Positions 51,698-59,391 of a stretch of 64,000 nucleotides of DNA are shown here, piece after piece. Origin of the DNA: Methylobacterium planeticum (GTDB lineage: Bacteria > Pseudomonadota > Alphaproteobacteria > Rhizobiales > Beijerinckiaceae); NCBI RefSeq assembly GCF_008806345.1, contig NZ_VZZJ01000015.1, forward strand, positions 1-64,000. Direction: 5' to 3'. Below the pieces are notes generated by a model. It worked only from the letters and a program-made list of their open reading frames with translations, did not search any database and was not told where the DNA came from. The translations under genes and the position numbers were made by a program. The first letter of the stretch is position 1, and the number at the start of each line of letters is the position of its first letter.

Positions 51698-52765
51698 TCA
51701 CTGGTCGAAGCCGACCTTGTCGACGAGGAGGCTCGCGGCCTTGCGGTTGCGGGCGATCTCGGCGACCGGGACGGTGTCGATGGTCAGCGGGCCGAGGGCG
51801 GTCAGGAGCGGGTCGACGGGGGCGCCGGCCTTGACCGGGTACTCGTAGTCGGTCTTGGCGTAGAGGCCCTGGGCCTCGTCCGAGACGAGGTATTCGAGGA
51901 GCTTGACGGCCTCGGCCTTGTTCGGGGCATTCCTGGCCACCGCCGCGCCCGAGACGTTGACGTGGGTGCCCCCGCCCGAGAAGGTCGGCAGCACCACCCG
52001 GATCGCCTCGCCCCACTTCTGCTGCTCGGGGCCGCCGCGGCCGGAGCGCATCAGCCCGACATAGTAGGAATTGCCGAGGCCGAGCTCGCAGCTCTCCGCC
52101 AGGATGTCGCGGGCGACGTCCCGGTCGCCGCCCGCGGGCTTCTTGGCGAGGTTCGCCTTGACGCCGCGCAGCCACGCCTCGGTCTTCTCCGCCCCGTGCT
52201 TGACGAGGTGATGGGCGATCAGCGCCGTGTTGTAGGGGTGCTGGCCCGAGCGCAGGCAGAGCTTGCCCTTCCATCTCGGGTCGGCGAGGTCCTCGTAGGT
52301 CAGCGCCGTCAGGTCGGCGAGGTCCTTGGCGTCCGCGTAGGCCACGCGGGCCCGGGTCGAGAGGGCGAACCAGCGGCCCTCGCCGTCGCGGAGCGCGGCC
52401 GGGACGGCGGCCTCGAGGGCGGCGGATTGCACCGGCTGGGCGAGGCCCCGGTCCACGATGTCGACGAGGTTGCCGATATCGACCGTCATCAGCACGTCGG
52501 CATTGGCGCGGGCGCCCTCGGCGGCGACGCGCTCGGCGAGGCCCTTCTCGACGAAGACGGTGTTCACCGTGGTGCCGGTCCTGGCCGTGAAGGCATCGAG
52601 GAGCGGGCGGATCAGGCCCGGCTCGCGGGTGGTGTAGAGGTTGACCTCCGCGGCCTCGGCCCCGGCGGCGCCGAGCGCCAGGGCGAGCATCAGCCCGGCG
52701 CTCCCCATGAGATCCCGCAGGCCTCGACCAGACGAGACCCGACCAGACATGACCCGACCCGACAT
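51698..52765 (-). CDS. ferric-iron-binding periplasmic protein (FbpA/FutA-like)
   Basis: 355 residues from ATG 52765. Signal peptide to about residue 38 (MGSAGLMLALALGAAGAEA). The mature protein starts VNLYTTREPGLIRPLLDAF. LCLRSGQHPYNTALIAHHL and the adjacent tyrosines of LGNSYYVGLMRSG match the iron-binding YY pattern of FbpA/FutA1 proteins. It delivers Fe(III) to the permease and ATPase. The first 15 residues (MSGRV MSGRV SSGRG) are a tandem repeat that duplicates the start codon; GGAGAGAGG precedes the first ATG. A start at the second ATG (52750) is also possible. Confidence 0.9.
   Translation of the reverse strand: MSGRVMSGRVSSGRGLRDLMGSAGLMLALALGAAGAEAAEVNLYTTREPGLIRPLLDAFTARTGTTVNTVFVEKGLAERVAAEGARANADVLMTVDIGNLVDIVDRGLAQPVQSAALEAAVPAALRDGEGRWFALSTRARVAYADAKDLADLTALTYEDLADPRWKGKLCLRSGQHPYNTALIAHHLVKHGAEKTEAWLRGVKANLAKKPAGGDRDVARDILAESCELGLGNSYYVGLMRSGRGGPEQQKWGEAIRVVLPTFSGGGTHVNVSGAAVARNAPNKAEAVKLLEYLVSDEAQGLYAKTDYEYPVKAGAPVDPLLTALGPLTIDTVPVAEIARNRKAASLLVDKVGFDQ
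52721..52765 (-). repeat. 15-bp tandem repeat duplicating a start codon
   Basis: Minus strand: ATGTCGGGTCGGGTC (52765-52751), ATGTCTGGTCGGGTC (52750-52736), TCGTCTGGTCGAGGC (52735-52721). The first two units each begin with an in-frame ATG of the iron-binding-protein gene. Confidence 0.85.
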
Positions 52766-52830
52766 GACGCCTCTCTCCGCACGTGTTGTGGCAAGGTTCA
52801 AGGCGGATCGCGGCCGGAAATGCAAGCGCG

Positions 52831-52870
52831 AAGTCTTAGAGTTATTACAATTAAAAACAATAACGCCGGA
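52831..52870 (-). promoter_or_regulatory. AT-rich promoter island upstream of the iron-binding-protein gene
   Basis: Within very GC-rich surroundings the stretch 52834-52864 is mostly A/T. It contains the inverted repeat GTTATT...AATAAC (52841-52846 and 52859-52864, 12-base spacer). It lies between the ATPase stop and the binding-protein start, so the latter probably has its own promoter. I do not see a clear Irr-box or Fur-box consensus; an iron regulator site is only a suggestion. Confidence 0.5.
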
Positions 52871-52909
52871 AATCCGCGAAGATCCCGTCTTGCCGGCACT
52901 GTCGCGATT

Positions 52910-54025
52910 TTAATCCGGCTCGTCCGCAAAAATAAACGTGCCGGCATCCTTGCGGCACAGACCCACGGCGTCGCCGGCCCGGCGCGCGTCCTCGGCCGGG
53001 ACCGCGAGGACGAGGGGCTCGGCGAGGCCCTCGACCGCGATCGCGAGGCGGGCCTCGGCCCCGAGGAAGCGGCGGCCGAGGACGCGCCCCGTCAGGCCCG
53101 CGCCGGCGGGGCCGAGGCGGATCGCCTCCGGGCGCAGGCAGACCCGCGCGGGCGCGGCCTCCGGGAGGCCCGGCGCCGGCAGCGGGCCGAAGGGGGTGTC
53201 GACCCGCCCGCCCCGGCAGCGGCCCGGCATCTCCACGAGGTCGCCGAAGAAGCGGGCGGCGAAGCGCGAGACGGGGCGCTCGTAGAGGTCCGCCCCGGTG
53301 CCGGCCTGGACCACGCGCCCGTCCCGCATCAGGGCGATGCGGTCGCAGAAGGCGAGGGCCTCCTCGGGATCGTGCGTGACGAGGAGCGTCGTGGTGCCGG
53401 CGGCCCGCACCACCGCGAGGGTGTCGGCCCGGACCCGGTCGCGGGTGCGCCGGTCGAGGTTCGAGAACGGCTCGTCGAGGAGGAGGATGCGCGGGCCTGG
53501 CGCCAGCGCGCGGGCGAGCGCCACCCGCTGCCCCTCGCCCCCCGAGAGGGTCCCGGGATAGCTGGCCGCCCGGTGCCCGAGGCCGACCTGCGCCAGGCGC
53601 GCCGCCGCGATGCCCTCCGCCTCGCGCCGGGGCAGGCGGTTGAGGCCGAAGCGCACGTTCTCGGCGACGCTCAGGTGCGGGAACAGGGCGTAGTCCTGGA
53701 ACATCAGCCCGACGCCCCGCGCTTCGGGGGGCGTCTCGGGATCGATCCGGCGCCCGTCGAACCGGATCTCGCCGCGGTCGGGGCGTTCCAGCCCCGCCAC
53801 GATCCGCAGCAGGGTGCTCTTGCCGCAGCCGGAATCCCCCAGGAGGCCGAGGATCTCGCCGGGCCACGCGGTCAGGCAGACGCGATCGAGGGCACGCACT
53901 GGCCCGAACCGGCAGCCGATCCCGGACAGCGCCAGGCGGGCCGGCGCGTCCGCGTCGGCGGGGGCGGCGATCGCCGGGGCGGGCGGCGCGGGGGCATTCG
54001 GCGTGGGGGCATTCGGCGTGGACAT
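52910..54025 (-). CDS. ferric-iron ABC transporter ATPase (FbpC-like)
   Basis: 371 residues from ATG 54025. Walker A is LLGDSGCGKSTLLR, the Q-loop is LMFQDYALFPHLSVAENV, and the signature is LSGGEGQRVALARAL. Walker B is ILLLDEPFSNLD and the H-loop is LLVTHDPEEAL. A C-terminal TOBE-type regulatory region (about 250-371) follows. The GCGKST and FQDYALFPHL wording fits iron/polyamine importers (FbpC/PotA group). The N-terminus carries two TPNAP units from a 15-bp repeat (54019-53990). It precedes the binding-protein and permease genes on the same strand. Confidence 0.9.
   Translation of the reverse strand: MSTPNAPTPNAPAPPAPAIAAPADADAPARLALSGIGCRFGPVRALDRVCLTAWPGEILGLLGDSGCGKSTLLRIVAGLERPDRGEIRFDGRRIDPETPPEARGVGLMFQDYALFPHLSVAENVRFGLNRLPRREAEGIAAARLAQVGLGHRAASYPGTLSGGEGQRVALARALAPGPRILLLDEPFSNLDRRTRDRVRADTLAVVRAAGTTTLLVTHDPEEALAFCDRIALMRDGRVVQAGTGADLYERPVSRFAARFFGDLVEMPGRCRGGRVDTPFGPLPAPGLPEAAPARVCLRPEAIRLGPAGAGLTGRVLGRRFLGAEARLAIAVEGLAEPLVLAVPAEDARRAGDAVGLCRKDAGTFIFADEPD
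53990..54019 (-). repeat. 15-bp in-frame tandem repeat at the ATPase N-terminus
   Basis: Minus strand ACGCCGAATGCCCCC twice (54019-54005 and 54004-53990), coding TPNAP-TPNAP directly after the first three residues of the ATPase, then a diverged proline-alanine stretch. Confidence 0.85.
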
Positions 54026-54138
54026 GGCGCCGGTCCATAGCGCATGGACGGCGCGAGGCAATGCGGGGGCGCCCTCGGACGGGGGCGCCGATCCCTGCCG
54101 TTGGACGCGAGCCCCGCCCGATGCTCTAAGCCTCGGGG

Positions 54139-55326
54139 ATGGGGCGGATCGGGGGCAGCGGAGCGGCAGGTGCGGCGGGCGGGCTCGCCCGCTTCCTCCT
54201 GCTCTACGGCGCCCTCTACGGGGCCTATGGCAGCCTGTCGCCGGTGCTGCCGAACGTGCTCGCCGCGCGCGGCCTGTCGCCCACCGAGATCGGGTTCGTG
54301 CTCTCGGGCGCGACCCTGACGCGCCTCGTGGCCGGGCCCCTCGCCGGGCGCGCGGCCGACCGGCGGGGCGCGGCGCGGCCGATCCTTGCGCTGGGAGCGG
54401 GGCTCGCCGGGGTCGCGGCCCTGGCGCATCTGGCCGGCCACGGCTTCCCGGCGCTGCTCGCCCTCGGGCTCGCCTACGCGGTGGCGACCGCCCCGCTGGC
54501 GCCCCTCGCCGACGCCCTGGCGCTCGCCGCCGCGGGGGGCGGCCGGGCCTTCGAGTACGGATGGGTGCGGGGGGCGGGCTCGGCCGCCTTCATCGGCGCG
54601 ACGAGCCTCGTCGGCGCGCTGATCGCGGCCTACGGCCTCGCGGCGGCGCTGGTGACGGGCGGCCTCCTGTTCCTCGCCACCGGGCTCGCCGCCGGCTTCC
54701 TGCCCGCCGGGGCGCCGGGGAGGGAGCCCGAAGGCATGCCCGTCTCCGGCCCGTGGCAGGGCTTCGCCGAGCTCCTGCGCCAGCCGGCCTTCCGGCGCAC
54801 CGTCCTGGTCGCGGCCCTGGTGATCGGGGCGCACGCGCTGCACGACGCCTTCGCGATGCTCCTCTGGCGCGGCGCCGGGATCGGGGCCGGGGCCGCGGGC
54901 CTGCTCTGGTCGGAGGCGGTGGCCGCCGAGGTGCTGGTGTTCCTCCTCGCCGGCCCCTGGCTGCTCGCCCGGATCGGGCTGCGCGGCGGCCTGGTCCTGG
55001 CGGCCCTCGCGGGGGCCTTGCGCTGGGCCGTCATGGCCGGGACGACGGCGCTGCCCTGGCTCGCCGCGGTGCAGCTCCTGCACGGGCTGAGCTTCGCGCT
55101 CCTGCACCTCGCCTGCCTCGGCCTGATCGAGCGGGTGGTGCCGCCCCGGTTGCGCGCCACGGCCCTGACCCTCTACGGCACCGTCGGGCTCGGCCTCGCG
55201 GGGGCGGCCGTCACCCTCGCGGCCGGTCCCCTCTTCGCGGCCTACGGGGCGCACGCCTTCTGGGCGATGGCGGCCCTGAGCCTGCTCGCCGTGCCGCTGG
55301 CGTACCGATTGCCCCCGCAACCATGA
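54139..55326 (+). CDS. MFS transporter, MFS_1-like (HcaT/LacY-related)
   Basis: 395 residues with 11-12 membrane segments. It begins FLLLYGALYGAYGSLSPVLPNVLAARGLSPTEIGFVLSG, the start pattern of the MFS_1_like/PPP group (3-phenylpropionate permease HcaT and relatives). The A-motif is GRAADRRGAAR, and the ALHDAFAMLLWRGAGI plus LLHGLSFALLHLACL segments also fit that group. The substrate is unknown. It is divergent from the iron ATPase gene. Confidence 0.82.
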   Translation: MGRIGGSGAAGAAGGLARFLLLYGALYGAYGSLSPVLPNVLAARGLSPTEIGFVLSGATLTRLVAGPLAGRAADRRGAARPILALGAGLAGVAALAHLAGHGFPALLALGLAYAVATAPLAPLADALALAAAGGGRAFEYGWVRGAGSAAFIGATSLVGALIAAYGLAAALVTGGLLFLATGLAAGFLPAGAPGREPEGMPVSGPWQGFAELLRQPAFRRTVLVAALVIGAHALHDAFAMLLWRGAGIGAGAAGLLWSEAVAAEVLVFLLAGPWLLARIGLRGGLVLAALAGALRWAVMAGTTALPWLAAVQLLHGLSFALLHLACLGLIERVVPPRLRATALTLYGTVGLGLAGAAVTLAAGPLFAAYGAHAFWAMAALSLLAVPLAYRLPPQP

Positions 55327-55363
55327 GCGGAACAGTGCCGTTCTGGCGAACGTCTGTCGTCCA

Positions 55364-55369
55364 TATATA
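55364..55369 (+). promoter_or_regulatory. possible priA promoter -10
   Basis: TATATA in an otherwise GC-rich spacer, 83 bp before the priA start. A poor -35 (TTCTGG, 55341-55346) sits 17 bases upstream. Confidence 0.35.
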
Positions 55370-55407
55370 GAACAAACCGCTCACGAAGCGCAGGCCTCAC
55401 GGTCCCG

Positions 55408-55443
55408 CCGCGTCCGAAATCCCAGCCGCGTCCGAAATCCCAG
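55408..55443. repeat. 18-bp perfect tandem duplication upstream of priA
   Basis: CCGCGTCCGAAATCCCAG occurs twice in a row, ending 8 bp before the priA ATG and therefore occupying the expected ribosome-binding region. Confidence 0.92.
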
Positions 55444-55451
55444 CAGCATCC

Positions 55452-57611
55452 ATGCCCGTCACCGCCGAGATCCTGATCCCGCTGGCCATCGACACGGCCT
55501 ACAGCTACGCCGTGCCGGCGGGCCTCGCCCTGGCGGAGGGCGACGTCGTGCAGGTGCCGCTCGGCCCCCGCGAGACCGTCGGCGTCGTCTGGGCGCTCGC
55601 CGAGAGCCCCGGGGGCTCGAACCTGCGGCCCGTCACCGGGCGGCTCGCGGTGCCGCCCCTCTCCGAGCCCCTGCGGCGCCTCGTCGACTGGCTCGCCCGC
55701 TACACCCTGGCGCCGAAGGGATCGGCCCTCGCCATGGCGTTGCGCCTGCCCGACGAGGCCGCCGCCCGCGAATCCGCGCGGGTCGGGGTCCGGGCCACGG
55801 GCAAGCCCCCGGCCCGGACGACGCCGGCCCGCGCCAAGGTGCTGGCCGCGGCGGCGGACGGGACCTTGCGGGGCAAGAGCGCGCTCGCCAAGGAGGCCGG
55901 CGTCTCGCTCGGCGTGGTGGATGGCCTGATCGACGACGGTGCGCTGGAGGCGGTGGCCCTCGAGCCCGAGCCCGTGGCGCTCCCCCCCGACCCCGACCAT
56001 CCCCGCCTGCCCCTCTCGGAGGCGCAGGCCCGGGCCGCCGCCGCGCTCCTGCCCCCCGAGGGCGATCCCGGCGCGACGCTGCTCGAGGGCGTCACGGGCT
56101 CGGGCAAGACGGAGGTCTATTTCGAGGCGGTGGCCGAATGCGTGCGCGCCGGGCGCCAGGCCCTGATCCTGATGCCCGAGATCGCCCTGACGGCGCAGTT
56201 CCTCGACCGCTTCGCGGCGCGCTTCGGCGTGCGCCCCGCCGCCTGGCATTCGGGCATCGGCGGCAAGCGCCGCGAGCGCATCCGCGCGGGCGTGGCGGGA
56301 GGCGGGATCGGGGTGGTGGTCGGCGCCCGCTCGGCCCTGTTCCTGCCCTTCGCCCGGCTCGGCCTCATCGTCGTCGATGAGGAGCACGAATCCGCCTACA
56401 AGCAGGAGGACGGGGTGCATTACCACGCCCGCGACATGGCGGTGGTGCGCGGGCGCCTCGAGGGCTGCCCGGTGGTGCTCGCCTCCGCCACGCCCTCGAT
56501 CGAGACCCGGGTCAACGCCGCCCGCGGGCGCTACCGCCACGTCACCCTGCCGGAGCGCTTCGGCGGGCGCCGCCTGCCCGACATCCGGGCGATCGACATG
56601 CGCCTCGACAAGCCCGAGCGCGGCCGCTTCCTGGCCCCGCCGATGATCCACGCCCTGAAGCACAACCTCGCGGCGGGCGAGCAGTCGCTGCTGTTCCTCA
56701 ACCGGCGCGGCTACGCCCCCCTGACCCTGTGCCGGGCCTGCGGCCACCGCTACCAGTGCCGCAACTGCTCGACCTGGCTGGTGGAGCACCGCTTCCGCCG
56801 GGCGCTGGTCTGCCACCAGTGCGGCTACGCCGAGCGCAAGCCCGAGGCCTGCATCGCCTGCGGCGCCTTCGAGCACCTCACCCCCTGCGGCCCCGGCGTC
56901 GAGCGCATCGCCGAGGAGGTGGCCGAGCTGTTCCCGCAGCAGCGCGTCGTCGTCCTGTCGAGCGACTTCCCCGGGGGCGCCGAGCGCCTCCGGGCCGAGC
57001 TCGAGATGGTGGCGCGGGGCGCGTGCGACATCGTCATCGGCACGCAGCTCGTGGCCAAGGGGCACAACTTCCCGCACCTGACGCTGGTGGGCGTGCTCGA
57101 CGCCGATATCGGCCTGACCTCGGGCGATCCGCGGGCGGCCGAGCGCACCTTCCAGCTGCTGCAGCAGGTCACCGGCCGGGCCGGCCGGGGCGAGCGGCCG
57201 GGGCGGGCCCTGGTCCAGACCTACCAGCCCGAGCACCCGGTCATCGCCGCGCTCCTGTCGGGCGATGCCGAGCGCTTCTACGAGGAGGAGATCGGCGCCC
57301 GCGAGCTCGCCGGCCTGCCGCCCTTCGGGCGCCTCGCGGCCCTCATCGTCTCGGCCAACGAGCGGGAGGTGGCCGAGGCCCACGGGCAGGCGCTCGCCCG
57401 CGCTGCCGAGCCGCCGCTCGGCGCGATGGTGCTCGGCCCCGCCGAGGCGCCACTAGCCCTGATCCGCGGCCGCTGGCGCTTCCGCCTCCTGGTGAAGACC
57501 GAGCGGGCGATCGACCTCCAGGCCTACCTGCGCGACTGGCTCGCCCGCGGGCCGAAGGTGCGCGGCAACGTCAAGGTCACGATCGACGTCGATCCGCAGA
57601 GCTTCCTCTGA
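55452..57611 (+). CDS. priA: PriA, primosomal replication-restart helicase
   Basis: 719 residues. The 3'-end-binding domain is at about 1-105 and the winged helix at about 115-180. Helicase lobe 1 has EGVTGSGKTEVYF (Walker A, near 215) and VVDEEHESAYKQ (DEEH box, near 306). The zinc module has paired cysteines (LCRACGHRYQCRNC and CHQCGYAERKPEACIACG, about 426-470), and lobe 2 has QQVTGRAGRGERPG (near 576). It reloads DnaB at stalled forks. No clear ribosome site: the position is filled by an 18-bp repeat. Confidence 0.95.
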   Translation: MPVTAEILIPLAIDTAYSYAVPAGLALAEGDVVQVPLGPRETVGVVWALAESPGGSNLRPVTGRLAVPPLSEPLRRLVDWLARYTLAPKGSALAMALRLPDEAAARESARVGVRATGKPPARTTPARAKVLAAAADGTLRGKSALAKEAGVSLGVVDGLIDDGALEAVALEPEPVALPPDPDHPRLPLSEAQARAAAALLPPEGDPGATLLEGVTGSGKTEVYFEAVAECVRAGRQALILMPEIALTAQFLDRFAARFGVRPAAWHSGIGGKRRERIRAGVAGGGIGVVVGARSALFLPFARLGLIVVDEEHESAYKQEDGVHYHARDMAVVRGRLEGCPVVLASATPSIETRVNAARGRYRHVTLPERFGGRRLPDIRAIDMRLDKPERGRFLAPPMIHALKHNLAAGEQSLLFLNRRGYAPLTLCRACGHRYQCRNCSTWLVEHRFRRALVCHQCGYAERKPEACIACGAFEHLTPCGPGVERIAEEVAELFPQQRVVVLSSDFPGGAERLRAELEMVARGACDIVIGTQLVAKGHNFPHLTLVGVLDADIGLTSGDPRAAERTFQLLQQVTGRAGRGERPGRALVQTYQPEHPVIAALLSGDAERFYEEEIGARELAGLPPFGRLAALIVSANEREVAEAHGQALARAAEPPLGAMVLGPAEAPLALIRGRWRFRLLVKTERAIDLQAYLRDWLARGPKVRGNVKVTIDVDPQSFL

Positions 57612-57615
57612 CGGC

Positions 57616-57861
57616 TCAGGCCGCGGCGCCGCGCGTCGGGATCTTCGCGAGTTCCGCGCCGAGCGCCCGCTCGGCTTGCCAGAGGTCGTGGGCGCCCTGC
57701 ATCCGTAACCAGACGCCCGGTCCGTTGCCGCAGAACCGCCCGAGCCGCAGGGCCATCGCCTTCACGGTGATCCCGAGGCCCTGGAGCACGTCCTCCCGGA
57801 GGATCGCGCCGGGATGGACGGGCGGCCGCCCGGGATCGCGGCGGATCGGCTCATCGGCCAT
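57616..57861 (-). CDS. HigA-type antitoxin with internal deletion
   Basis: 81 residues from ATG 57861. The N-terminus PPVHPGAILREDVLQGLGITV and the C-terminus ALRLGRFCGNGPGVWLRMQ, then AHDLWQAERALGAEL, are good HigA/VapI matches. Compared with the family (about 100 residues), roughly 25 residues are missing between ITV and ALRL. That is where the second half of the helix-turn-helix and the GR.GIT..MA segment belong. The reading frame continues normally, so the protein may be made but without its DNA-binding element. The start lies inside the end of higB (11-bp overlap), the usual toxin-first HigBA order. Confidence 0.78.
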   Translation of the reverse strand: MADEPIRRDPGRPPVHPGAILREDVLQGLGITVKAMALRLGRFCGNGPGVWLRMQGAHDLWQAERALGAELAKIPTRGAAA

Positions 57862-58147
57862 GATAATCCTCCAGATCGACATCGATGGCGTCCTGCCCCT
57901 CGAACCCGAAGGTCAGGCGCCAATTGCGGGATACGGCTACGGCTACGGCTACGGCGTCGCGTCCGGCCATGCCGCCCGCGAGGGCATGGAACCCGTAGCC
58001 GGGCACGTTCATGTCCTCCGGGACCTGCGCCTGTTCGAGGAGCGTCAATTGCCGCTCGATCCGGTCGACCCAATTCGCCCGAAGCCCCGCCGCATCGCTG
58101 CGCGTCCAGAACCGCTTGCGAGCCTTGCTGCGGACACGCGCGATCAT
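57851..58147 (-). CDS. HigB-type toxin with hexanucleotide expansion
   Basis: 98 residues. It matches HigB/PF05015: MIARVRSKARKRFW, VDRIERQLTLLEQAQVPEDMNVPGYGFHAL, and the C-terminal NWRLTFGFEGQDAIDVDLEDYH. In place of the conserved G-R-W-x-V-x-V-S-G-N-W-R segment it has GRDAVAVAVAVSRNWR. Four copies of a 6-bp unit encode (AV)4, whereas two copies would give the family's normal spacing. HigB toxins cleave mRNA on the ribosome; the expansion lies next to the core strand, so activity is doubtful. An operator-like inverted repeat is 8 bp upstream. Confidence 0.8.
   Translation of the reverse strand: MIARVRSKARKRFWTRSDAAGLRANWVDRIERQLTLLEQAQVPEDMNVPGYGFHALAGGMAGRDAVAVAVAVSRNWRLTFGFEGQDAIDVDLEDYHGR
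57932..57955 (-). repeat. hexanucleotide repeat (TACGGC)4 in higB
   Basis: Four perfect TACGGC units on the plus strand (GCCGTA on the coding strand), giving alternating Ala-Val. Copy-number change would not shift the frame. Confidence 0.95.
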
Positions 58148-58154
58148 CCCGGGC

Positions 58155-58176
58155 GTGTAACCTTATCTAGTTACAC
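58155..58176. promoter_or_regulatory. higBA operator/promoter
   Basis: Perfect 7-bp inverted repeat GTGTAAC / GTTACAC with an 8-base AT-rich spacer, 8 bp upstream of the higB start. On the minus strand the spacer contains TAGATA, a plausible -10, so a HigA dimer bound here would block transcription. The GTAAC half-sites resemble the TTAC/GTAA half-sites of known HigA operators. Confidence 0.7.
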
Positions 58177-58288
58177 ACCGCATGGTGGAGATCGACCCGC
58201 CGCGCATTTTATAGGATGAGTGGTCGCGTGGGAGCGCAATCCTCCCCAGACGGCCCCGGACGCGACGACCCCCGACGCGACGACCCAT

Positions 58289-58294
58289 GAGGAG
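58289..58294 (+). promoter_or_regulatory. ribosome-binding site deciding the SpoIIAA-like start
   Basis: GAGGAG lies 7 bases before GTG 58302. It overlaps the in-frame ATG at 58287, which makes the GTG the more likely start. Confidence 0.65.
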
Positions 58295-58301
58295 CGCTGA
58301 C

Positions 58302-58664
58302 GTGCTGAGCTACGAGAAGAAGCCGGATTCCACCATCGCCGAGATCGTCGTCGACGGAAAGATCACGGACGAGGAGATGAACGCCGTGATGACGGCGATG
58401 CAGGCCGATCTCGACAAGGGCGGCAAGATCAAGCTTCTGGAGGACATCCGGGCCTTCCAGGGCATGGAGCCCGCGGCCTTCTTCAAGGATCCGCGCTTCG
58501 GCCTGCAGATGATGAAGGGCGTGAGCCACGTGGCGCTCGTCACCGACGCGCAGTGGCTCAAGGTGGTGGCGGAGACCTTCAGCTTCGTCTCGCCGGCCCA
58601 GATCAAGGTGTTCGAGCGCGCCCGTATCGACGAGGCGCGCAGCTGGCTCGCCAGCGCGGCCTGA
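58302..58664 (+). CDS. SpoIIAA-like STAS-fold protein
   Basis: 120 residues from GTG 58302 (ATG 58287 would add five). The pattern LSYEKKPDSTIAEIVVDGKITDEEMNAVMTAM, GGKIKLLEDIRAFQGMEPAAFFKD and VSHVALVTDAQWLKVVAETFSF fits the SpoIIAA-like family (PF11964). These are free-standing STAS-type domains of unknown function in many proteobacteria. It lies apart from any sigma-factor or anti-sigma gene. Confidence 0.82.
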   Translation: MLSYEKKPDSTIAEIVVDGKITDEEMNAVMTAMQADLDKGGKIKLLEDIRAFQGMEPAAFFKDPRFGLQMMKGVSHVALVTDAQWLKVVAETFSFVSPAQIKVFERARIDEARSWLASAA

Positions 58665-58683
58665 GGCCGGCGCGACTCGGCGG

Positions 58684-59082
58684 CTACTCGGCCTGGGCGA
58701 CCTGCGCGCCCTGGCGCCGGGCCGTCCAGCGGCCGGAGCAGAGGGCCGAGACCTTCCAGGTGCCGCCGCCGGAGCGGGCCTGGAGCCGGCCCGACACCGC
58801 ACCGCTCGCCGAGCCGTTCGAGACGCTGAGGCCGACGGTGCCGTCCGACCCGACCCGCCCGCTCATGCGGGTGGCGGCGTCGGAGCCCGAGACGAGGCGC
58901 ACGTTCCCCTCCTGCACCGACACGGCGTAATTGTAGCGGCTGTCGCAGAGGCCGCTCTCGGTGACGAGCTCGACCGACCAGGTGCCGTTGAAGCTGCGCG
59001 ACGGCACCGCCTCCGCCGCGCCCGCGGGTGCCGGTGCGACGAGACCGGCCGCGAGTGCGACGACCGTGACAACCTTCAACAT
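58684..59082 (-). CDS. exported small protein of unknown function
   Basis: 132 residues from ATG 59082 (GGGGG nearby). Signal peptide at 1-22 (VVTVVALAAGLVAPAPAGA). The mature part contains FNGTWSVELVTESGLCDSRY, then NYAVSVQEGNVRL, SGRVGSDGTVGLSVSNG and GTWKVSALCSGRWTARR. This looks like a small beta-sandwich with two cysteines (LCDSR and LCSGRW) likely to pair in the periplasm. Similar proteins are annotated only as hypothetical. It is convergent with the SpoIIAA-like gene. Confidence 0.75.
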   Translation of the reverse strand: MLKVVTVVALAAGLVAPAPAGAAEAVPSRSFNGTWSVELVTESGLCDSRYNYAVSVQEGNVRLVSGSDAATRMSGRVGSDGTVGLSVSNGSASGAVSGRLQARSGGGTWKVSALCSGRWTARRQGAQVAQAE

Positions 59083-59391
59083 ACGACCCCCTTCGGACCA
59101 ATACGGCGCTGCGGCCGACCCGTTGGTTGGGCAGCCGGATTTCGAATTCGAGCCCTGAATGCCCGATGTGATGTGAATGGAGTCCGAATATTGGACGGAA
59201 GCGGCAAGAATATGACGCGCCGTGCGCCACGACACCCGCAGTCGGGAACCGTCGAGCTTGGCGGTGCGAGCGTGTTTCCCTGGAGTTTTCTCTCGGGTTG
59301 CTCGTCTGGACGATGCGCCGCGACTGTGGAACAGCTACGCTCGTCGCACCGTTTCTCCGACGACTTCGCGAAACACGCTCAGGAGAAACCG
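59083..59391. other. non-coding interval between divergent small secreted-protein genes
   Basis: 309 bp with relatively AT-richer patches (for example GAATATTGGACGGAAGCGGCAAGAATATGA around 59185-59217), which may hold the two divergent promoters. No operator, RNA gene or convincing coding region is seen. Confidence 0.5.

Noticed and set aside
55336..55375. LexA/SOS box upstream of priA (GAAC at 55348, GTTC at 55340)
   Set aside because: The alphaproteobacterial pattern GTTC-N7-GTTC or GAAC-N7-GAAC is not met; the second half has two mismatches.
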